64,000 nt of DNA from Hafnia alvei (GTDB lineage Bacteria > Pseudomonadota > Gammaproteobacteria > Enterobacterales > Enterobacteriaceae), in NCBI RefSeq assembly GCF_034424155.1, contig NZ_CP139992.1, forward strand, positions 3,674,012-3,738,011, written 5' to 3'. Shown piece after piece: positions 59,099 through 64,000 of this stretch (its first letter is position 1; each line of letters starts with the position of its first letter). Both the position numbers and the translations under genes were made by a program. Under the pieces are notes generated by a model. The model was not told where the DNA came from. It did no database searches and was given only the letters and a program-made list of their open reading frames with translations.

Positions 59099-60502
59099 AT
59101 GAATGAAAACAAGCTCTCGGTAAAAGAAAAGATCGGGTACGGAATGGGGGATGCGGGTTGCAACATGATCGGCGGTGCCATCATGATGTTCCTGAGCTAT
59201 TTCTACACCGATATCTTCGGTTTAGCTCCCGCATTAGTTGGCGTGTTGCTCCTCTCAGTGCGTGTTTTGGATGCCGTTACCGACCCGATTATGGGCGCTA
59301 TTGCCGACCGCACTCAAACCCGCTGGGGGCGCTTTCGTCCTTATCTACTCTGGGTATCATTCCCTTACGTCATTTTCAGCGTATTGATGTTTACCACCCC
59401 AGAATGGACTTATAACAGCAAAGTTATCTATGCGTTCGTGACCTATTTCCTGATGTCACTGACCTATACCGCCATCAATATTCCTTATTGCTCACTGGGC
59501 GGCGTTATCACCGCCGATCCCAAAGAGCGGGTTTCCTGCCAGTCTTACCGTTTCATCATGGTTGGGATCGCCACGTTGATTTTGTCTTCTACCCTTCTGC
59601 CAATGGCGGATTGGTTTGGCGGCGAAGATAAAGCGAAAGGCTATCAGATGGCGATGGGCGTGCTGGCGCTGATCGGTCTCTTCATGTTTCTGTTCTGCTT
59701 TGCCACCGTTCGCGAGCGTATAAAACCCGCAGTTCCCAGTAATGATGCTCTGAAACAAGATTTACGCGACGTATGGAAGAACGATCAGTGGGTACGTATT
59801 CTGCTACTCACGTTCTGCAACGTCTGCCCGGGCTTTATTCGCATGGCCGCAACCATGTATTACGTGGTGTGGGTAATGGAAAAAAGCACGCATTTCGCCA
59901 CTCTGTTTATCAGCTTGGGCGTGATTGGCATGATGTTCGGCAGTGCGCTGGCGAAACCGTTAACCGATCGCTACTGCAAACTTAAGGTCTTCTTCTGGAC
60001 CAATATCGTGCTCGCGATCTTCTCCTGTGGCTTCTATTGGGTAAACCCTCACGCGACCACTCTGGTTCTAGTGCTCTATTTCTTGCTCAATATCCTGCAC
60101 CAGCTCCCTTCCCCGCTGCACTGGTCGCTGATGGCCGACGTTGACGACTACGGCGAATGGAAAACCGGTAAGCGCAGCACCGGGATCAGCTTCTCAGGCA
60201 ACCTATTCTTCCTCAAAGTCGGATTAGCCGTGGCAGGTGCGATGGTGGGATTCTTACTTTCAGCTTACGGCTACGACGCCGGTGCAGCACGTCAGAGCGA
60301 CAGCGCCGTAGGCGGCATTATCCTGCTTTTCACCATCATTCCGGGGATTGGCTATTTGATTACCGCAGGTGTTGTGCGCCTATTGAAAGTTGACCGCAAT
60401 ATGATGATTCAAATTCAGAGCGATCTGGCTAAACGCCGTGAAAACTATCAAGAGCTCAATGCGCTAATCGATGCCAAACAGGCGAAGCCACATACCGTTT
60501 AA
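59099..60502 (+). CDS. Glycoside symporter (GPH family, MFS), probable pentoside transporter
   Basis: This 467-residue membrane protein starts at ATG 59099 after GAGGA. It has about 12 helices and the GPH-family opening KEKIGYGMGDAGCNMIGGAI with VRVLDAVTDPIMGAIADRT and RWGRFRPYLLW. It resembles E. coli YagG, YicJ and xyloside transporters of the XynT type, which are cation symporters for oligosaccharides or glycosides. The GH43 gene follows after 25 bp, so it probably imports an arabinose- or xylose-containing glycoside that GH43 then cleaves in the cytoplasm. The exact substrate cannot be read from the sequence. Confidence 0.88.
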   Translation: MNENKLSVKEKIGYGMGDAGCNMIGGAIMMFLSYFYTDIFGLAPALVGVLLLSVRVLDAVTDPIMGAIADRTQTRWGRFRPYLLWVSFPYVIFSVLMFTTPEWTYNSKVIYAFVTYFLMSLTYTAINIPYCSLGGVITADPKERVSCQSYRFIMVGIATLILSSTLLPMADWFGGEDKAKGYQMAMGVLALIGLFMFLFCFATVRERIKPAVPSNDALKQDLRDVWKNDQWVRILLLTFCNVCPGFIRMAATMYYVVWVMEKSTHFATLFISLGVIGMMFGSALAKPLTDRYCKLKVFFWTNIVLAIFSCGFYWVNPHATTLVLVLYFLLNILHQLPSPLHWSLMADVDDYGEWKTGKRSTGISFSGNLFFLKVGLAVAGAMVGFLLSAYGYDAGAARQSDSAVGGIILLFTIIPGIGYLITAGVVRLLKVDRNMMIQIQSDLAKRRENYQELNALIDAKQAKPHTV

Positions 60503-60527
60503 TCCACGAGATATCAGGGAGCTATAC

Positions 60528-61478
60528 ATGACCGTTTTTCCTAACCCGCTGATTGAACAGCGCGCCGATCCCTATATTCATTTGCATCAGGATGGTTGGT
60601 ATTACTTCATCGCTTCGGTGCCCGAATACGATCGCTTGGAGCTACGTCGCGCCCAAACGCTAGAACAACTGGCCGACGCGAAACCCGTGACGATTTGGCG
60701 CAAGCCAGAAAATGGCCCAATGAGCCACCTGATTTGGGCGCCAGAGCTGCATTTCTTCAATGGGCAATGGGTGATTTATTTTGCCGCCGCACATTCGCCA
60801 GAGATTAAAGAAGCGTTATTCCAGCATCGAATGTTCGCTCTAACCTGCAACGACGCCGATCCGCTAAGCGGAAACTGGATTGAGCGCGGCAGAGTCATCA
60901 CGCCGCTGGATACATTTTCACTCGATGCCACCAGTTTTGAATACCAAGGTAAACGCTATTATCTTTGGGCGCAGAAAGATCCTGAGATTTACGGTAACTC
61001 TAATCTTTACCTCGCTGAGCTTGAAAACGCATGGACGATAAAAGGCCAACCAGTGATGTTGAGCAAACCTGAACTGGAATGGGAAACGTGCGGTTTTTGG
61101 GTCAACGAAGGGCCTGCGGTCATTCGTCGTGGGGGAAGAGTTTTTATCACTTACTCCGCCAGCGCCACCGATGAAAACTATTGTATGGGGCTGCTATGGG
61201 TGAAAGACGGCGCCGACATTCTAGACGCCTCTCAGTGGCATAAAATGCAAAAGCCCGTATTTGGCACCGCACGCCATAACCGCCAATTTGGTCCGGGGCA
61301 TAACAGTTTTACGCAAACCAAAGAGGGGGATGACGTACTGGTTTACCACGCCCGTAACTACACTGAAATCGAAGGCGATCCGTTGTATGACCCCAACCGC
61401 CACACGCGTATCAAAATCTTTGCGTGGGATGAGCAAGGGATGCCAGTGTTTGGGGAGCCGTTGGCGGATAATAGGTAG
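60528..61478 (+). CDS. Glycoside hydrolase family 43 (arabinofuranosidase/xylosidase-like)
   Basis: This 316-residue protein starts at ATG 60528, with AGGGAG upstream; a longer frame from 60471 overlaps the transporter gene. The five-bladed GH43 fold is suggested by QRADPYIHLHQDGWYYFIAS (catalytic base Asp), SHLIWAPELHFFNGQWVIYF, SLDATSFEY (pKa-modulating Asp) and WVNEGPAVIRR (catalytic acid Glu), then FGPGHNSFTQ. There is no signal peptide, so the enzyme is cytoplasmic. The family includes alpha-L-arabinofuranosidases and beta-xylosidases; by eye it is nearer the exo-acting arabinofuranosidase type. It forms an operon with the transporter. Confidence 0.85.
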   Translation: MTVFPNPLIEQRADPYIHLHQDGWYYFIASVPEYDRLELRRAQTLEQLADAKPVTIWRKPENGPMSHLIWAPELHFFNGQWVIYFAAAHSPEIKEALFQHRMFALTCNDADPLSGNWIERGRVITPLDTFSLDATSFEYQGKRYYLWAQKDPEIYGNSNLYLAELENAWTIKGQPVMLSKPELEWETCGFWVNEGPAVIRRGGRVFITYSASATDENYCMGLLWVKDGADILDASQWHKMQKPVFGTARHNRQFGPGHNSFTQTKEGDDVLVYHARNYTEIEGDPLYDPNRHTRIKIFAWDEQGMPVFGEPLADNR

Positions 61479-61595
61479 GAGGGTATCTGGGGGGCGATTC
61501 AAATGATATTGCGGTGAAAGGTTTCGTCTGCCGGTACTGTATGTGTATATGTTAGAACTGTGAAAGTTTTCGTACGCCAGTACTGTATTAGATCA

Positions 61596-61788
61596 GTGAA
61601 AGGTTTCGTCCGCCTGTGAGCAAATATACTCCCATGAAACCAATGGCGTAGGCGTCCGATGAGAGCCCCGTTGCGCGGGGGCTCTCAACTCACGCGCTTT
61701 TATCCGAGACGCCATCTCCGCTCCGGTTTGGTATCGCCCATCCAGGGCGCCCCAAACTCCGCCGGTACATCCCTGTACCGGCGGCTCT
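61596..61788 (+). repeat. Left arm of the nested inverted repeat
   Basis: The arm begins GTGAAAGGTTTCGTCCGCC, passes GGCGTAGGCGTCCGA at about 61645-61659, and holds three hairpins. H1 is GAGAGCCCC/GGGGCTCTC at 61661-61686. H2 is CGCCC-ATCCA-GGGCG at 61735-61749. H3 is CCGCCGGTAC-ATCCCT-GTACCGGCGG at 61759-61784, then CTCT. Confidence 0.85.
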
Positions 61789-61885
61789 CTCTACCAAAAC
61801 TTAAACAATTAAAAGAAAAGAGAGAAATAAAAAGATAAGAAGACAAAAAAATCTTTTGTCTTTTCATGTTTAAAGAATGCATTTT

Positions 61886-62075
61886 AGAGCCGCCAGCAGG
61901 GATGCTGGTGGCAGGTTGAGGGCGCACAGGACGTGCGCTCCGAAACCGGTCGGCCAAACAACGCGGTAAAAAGCGCGAGAGTCGAGAGGTTGCGCGCCAG
62001 CAACCTTTCGTCGGACGCCTACGCCAATGGCTTCATAGAAACACAAATGCTCACTGGCGGACGAAACCCTTCATC
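61886..62075 (-). repeat. Right arm of the nested inverted repeat
   Basis: Read on the minus strand this is a diverged copy of the left arm. It has GGCGTAGGCGTCCGA and then H1' AGGTTGC/GCAACCT (61987-62006), H2' GCGCAC-GTCCT-GTGCGC (61922-61938) and H3' CCACCAGC-ATCCCT-GCTGGCGG (within 61889-61912) followed by CTCT. Stems differ from the left arm but remain paired. The 97-bp AT-rich spacer between the arms carries GACAAAA-AAATC-TTTTGTC at 61842-61860. Confidence 0.85.
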
Positions 62076-62231
62076 GTTCTAACATAAAAGAGCCCGGATG
62101 CAAGGCGGCGGCGATTGAGCCGCCTTGCTCGGACGCCAGCACAATGTTTATGTGAAACTCGGTGTATTCGGCGGACGAAACCTTTCACTGTTCTGACATA
62201 TACAGTGCTGACAGACGAAGCCCCACTCCAC

Positions 62232-63086
62232 CTACATTAACGCCCCATAAATCGTCAGCAGCGCCACAACCACCAGCAACACCATAGTGATCTTTCGCGC
62301 TAACGTTACCGCCGCACGCGGCGTCTTAATCGGATCGAGATGTGGATCGCGCGCTAAGGAGAACTGAGCCAAATTAGTCAGCACTTTATATTGCGACGTA
62401 TGAACATCACCCAGTGACGCGATCCATGCTGGCAGCGCCCTTTCACCATGGCCTAGCAGCGCATAGGTCACACCGGCTAAACGCACGGGGATCCAATCAA
62501 GCCAGTTCAGTATCAAATCCACGCCTGATTGTGCGCGCAATAGCGGTGAAGCCTGACGTGTTAGCCATGTTTGGTAAGCACGTAGCATGGCATATCCTGC
62601 TAATGCAACGGGGCCATAAGGACCGGCTACCACAAACCAAAATAGCGGCGCGAGATAGAAACGAAAGTTAATCCAAACCAGCGCATTTTGCAGTTCACGC
62701 AAACGAACATCAGCCGTGCAATCCGTCGGTAAACCATGAATCAAGGCCAGCTCAGTCGCCATCTGATCGGTGGCATGTTCATCGCCTTTGCGAGCAGCCG
62801 CCAGATAGGCTCGATAGTGCTTACGGATCTCACCGGCACCAATACAAAACAGCGCAATGATAATCCACAGCGCCAATGACAGCACACCGAAGAACATGCC
62901 GTGTGCAGCCCACAAAGCGGCAAACACCACCGCCATCCAAACAATCGCCATCAGCAATGTTTTGAGCAACGATGCACCCGAACCCATGCGAAATACCGGC
63001 TCAAAACGGTGATCGATTTGCCAATGGTGGCCGAGCTTAAACAAACGCTCCCACGCTAATACCAGTAACAACGAAAACAGAGTCAT
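62232..63086 (-). CDS. ampE: Beta-lactamase regulator AmpE
   Basis: AmpE is an inner membrane protein long linked to AmpC beta-lactamase induction; its biochemical role is unresolved. The 284-residue protein has four or so membrane segments (about 1-12, 40-85, 150-175 and 265-283), including [20 protein letters not shown]. It shows family motifs [20 protein letters not shown] and [20 protein letters not shown]. Length equals E. coli AmpE. It follows ampD by 20 bp, so the two form an operon. Confidence 0.95.
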   Translation of the reverse strand: MTLFSLLLVLAWERLFKLGHHWQIDHRFEPVFRMGSGASLLKTLLMAIVWMAVVFAALWAAHGMFFGVLSLALWIIIALFCIGAGEIRKHYRAYLAAARKGDEHATDQMATELALIHGLPTDCTADVRLRELQNALVWINFRFYLAPLFWFVVAGPYGPVALAGYAMLRAYQTWLTRQASPLLRAQSGVDLILNWLDWIPVRLAGVTYALLGHGERALPAWIASLGDVHTSQYKVLTNLAQFSLARDPHLDPIKTPRAAVTLARKITMVLLVVVALLTIYGALM

Positions 63087-63106
63087 GCTTCTTAACTCCC
63101 AACTTT

Positions 63107-63664
63107 TTATTTATTTTTTATGTAACGACTTAAAATCTGGCGATATTCATCCCAGAAAAACATTGGGCCTGGATCGGTTTTTCGTCCTGGCGCAATATCG
63201 CTATGTCCAGTCACACGCTGAGGCGTTATCGGGTATTCATCCATCAGCAATGCGTTAATTTCAGCCAGCTTGCGATACTGCTCGGGCTCAAACATTTGGG
63301 AATCCGTGCCCTCTAACTCAATGCCAATCGAAAAATCATTGCAGCGTTCACGCCCTTCAAAACAAGAGACTCCCGCATGCCACGCTCGGCGATTAAAAGG
63401 CACATATTGAATCACAGTTCCATCGCGGCGAATCAGGCAGTGTGCTGAGACACGTAAATGCTGAATTTCAGCAAAAAAAGGATGCTCATCGGCACGTAAT
63501 GTCCCGGTAAAAAGCTGGCTGATATACGGCCCGCCAAACTCACCCGGCGGTAAGCTAATATTATGAACCACCAGCAATGACGGCTCTTCACCATCTGGGC
63601 GATCGTCAAAATGAGGCGAAGGCACGCGCTCAACGCCAACAATCCAGCCGTCTTTTAATCGCAT
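63107..63664 (-). CDS. ampD: 1,6-anhydro-N-acetylmuramyl-L-alanine amidase AmpD
   Basis: AmpD is a cytoplasmic zinc amidase that removes the peptide from anhydro-muropeptides during cell wall recycling. Its loss derepresses ampC where an ampR-ampC system exists. The 185-residue protein has zinc ligands in VVHNISLPP (about His34) and [15 protein letters not shown] (His about 152 and Asp about 162). Substrate-site segments include [20 protein letters not shown] and IGIELEGTD. The start is ATG 63664. No mutation of catalytic residues is visible. It is divergent from nadC, as in E. coli. Confidence 0.97.
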   Translation of the reverse strand: MRLKDGWIVGVERVPSPHFDDRPDGEEPSLLVVHNISLPPGEFGGPYISQLFTGTLRADEHPFFAEIQHLRVSAHCLIRRDGTVIQYVPFNRRAWHAGVSCFEGRERCNDFSIGIELEGTDSQMFEPEQYRKLAEINALLMDEYPITPQRVTGHSDIAPGRKTDPGPMFFWDEYRQILSRYIKNK

Positions 63665-63720
63665 TTCTTACTGCTACTCCTGACCGAATGGGTGTTGTCT
63701 ATAGCCAACATAATTAGAGT

Positions 63721-63757
63721 TGCAGCCAACACAGATGCAGCTTCAAGTATGACGGCT
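63721..63757. repeat. Partial ERIC-like end between ampD and nadC
   Basis: TGCAGCCAAC-acaga-TGCAGCTTCAAGTATGACGG resembles the right end of the ERIC element at 48791-48828. The core and the other end are not recognisable, so this is a solo or decayed end. Confidence 0.65.
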
Positions 63758-63842
63758 ATATATGGTACTTATAGCGGCAACAGAGTAGCATGATTATTCT
63801 TAATACTTGGACCTATATCAACAGTCCAGGTTTATGGCCTGA

Positions 63843-64000
<158 letters not shown>

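Larger units (their letters stand above)
61514..62220. repeat. Composite nested inverted-repeat region with many hairpins
   Basis: This 0.7-kb noncoding region between the GH43 gene and ampE is built from repeated parts. Five copies of GTGAAAGGTTTCGTC-like sequence occur: direct at 61514, 61560 and 61596, and inverted at 62060-62074 and 62174-62188. Outer ends (about 61521-61567 and 62170-62220) are inverted copies of each other. Inside are two arms of about 190 bp in inverted orientation (see separate entries). A ninth-type hairpin CAAGGCGGC ... GCCGCCTTG lies at 62101-62127. No coding frame is supported. It may be a composite of mobile-like palindromic elements or a structured RNA locus. 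Confidence 0.85.

Noticed and set aside
61700-61957. Protein-coding gene inside the palindromic region
   Set aside because: The open frame runs across hairpins and an AT-rich spacer with no ribosome site or family resemblance.
61514-62220. CRISPR array
   Set aside because: The repeated motifs are in both orientations with irregular spacing and hairpin arms, and there are no cas genes.

Overview
This window is an ordinary chromosomal segment of a bacterium in the order Enterobacterales. Most proteins read as close homologues of Escherichia coli proteins, and gene order from about 5.7 kb to the end largely matches the E. coli 2.5-3.7 minute region read backwards: fhuBDCA, mrcB, hrpB, thpR, sfsA, dksA, gluQ, pcnB, folK, panBCD, yadE, yadI, yadH, yadG, can, hpt, cueO, yacC, yacL, acnB, lpdA, aceF, aceE, pdhR, aroP, ampE, ampD, nadC. 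The departures from that order, the moderate GC content and the ERIC element suggest a relative such as Hafnia or Obesumbacterium. That is inference and was not tested.

Layout. (1) 1-5.6 kb: ygbE fragment, the sulfate activation operon cysDNC (minus strand), divergent iap, and a DUF2076 gene. In E. coli this block lies far from fhu, so the junction near 5.65 kb is a rearrangement. (2) 5.7-13.6 kb: ferrichrome uptake operon fhuA-C-D-B with a Fur box and an internal hairpin, plus a general porin placed between fhuA and mrcB. (3) 13.7-26.4 kb: housekeeping block (cell wall, RNA helicase, tRNA modification, polyadenylation, folate, pantothenate). pcnB starts at AUU. (4) 26.4-35.5 kb: polysaccharide deacetylase yadE flanked by inverted copies of a GC-rich intergenic repeat, then an eight-gene amino-sugar PTS/tagatose operon (agaR-kbaZ-agaS-agaV-agaW-agaE-agaF-kbaY) sitting next to the paralogous EIIA gene yadI. 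(5) 35.5-49.4 kb: yehS, yadI, yadGH, can, a small AT-rich insertion (Mu-type HTH protein and a short fimbrial-like protein), hpt, a nitroreductase, cueO with a CueR promoter, yacC, yacL, a YebE-like gene, acnB, an ERIC element and a small two-helix membrane protein. speDE and gcd, present here in E. coli, are missing. (6) 49.4-58.9 kb: pyruvate dehydrogenase genes pdhR-aceE-aceF-lpdA with PdhR boxes, and aroP with possible TyrR boxes. (7) 58.9-64 kb: a sugar symporter/GH43 glycosidase pair, an unusual 0.7-kb nested inverted-repeat region rich in hairpins, ampDE and the start of nadC.

I found no prophage, CRISPR array, defence system, rRNA or tRNA gene. The most unusual sequence is the nested palindromic region at 61514-62220. 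It holds several copies of hairpins whose stem sequences differ while loops and flanks stay conserved, which suggests that the fold is under selection.
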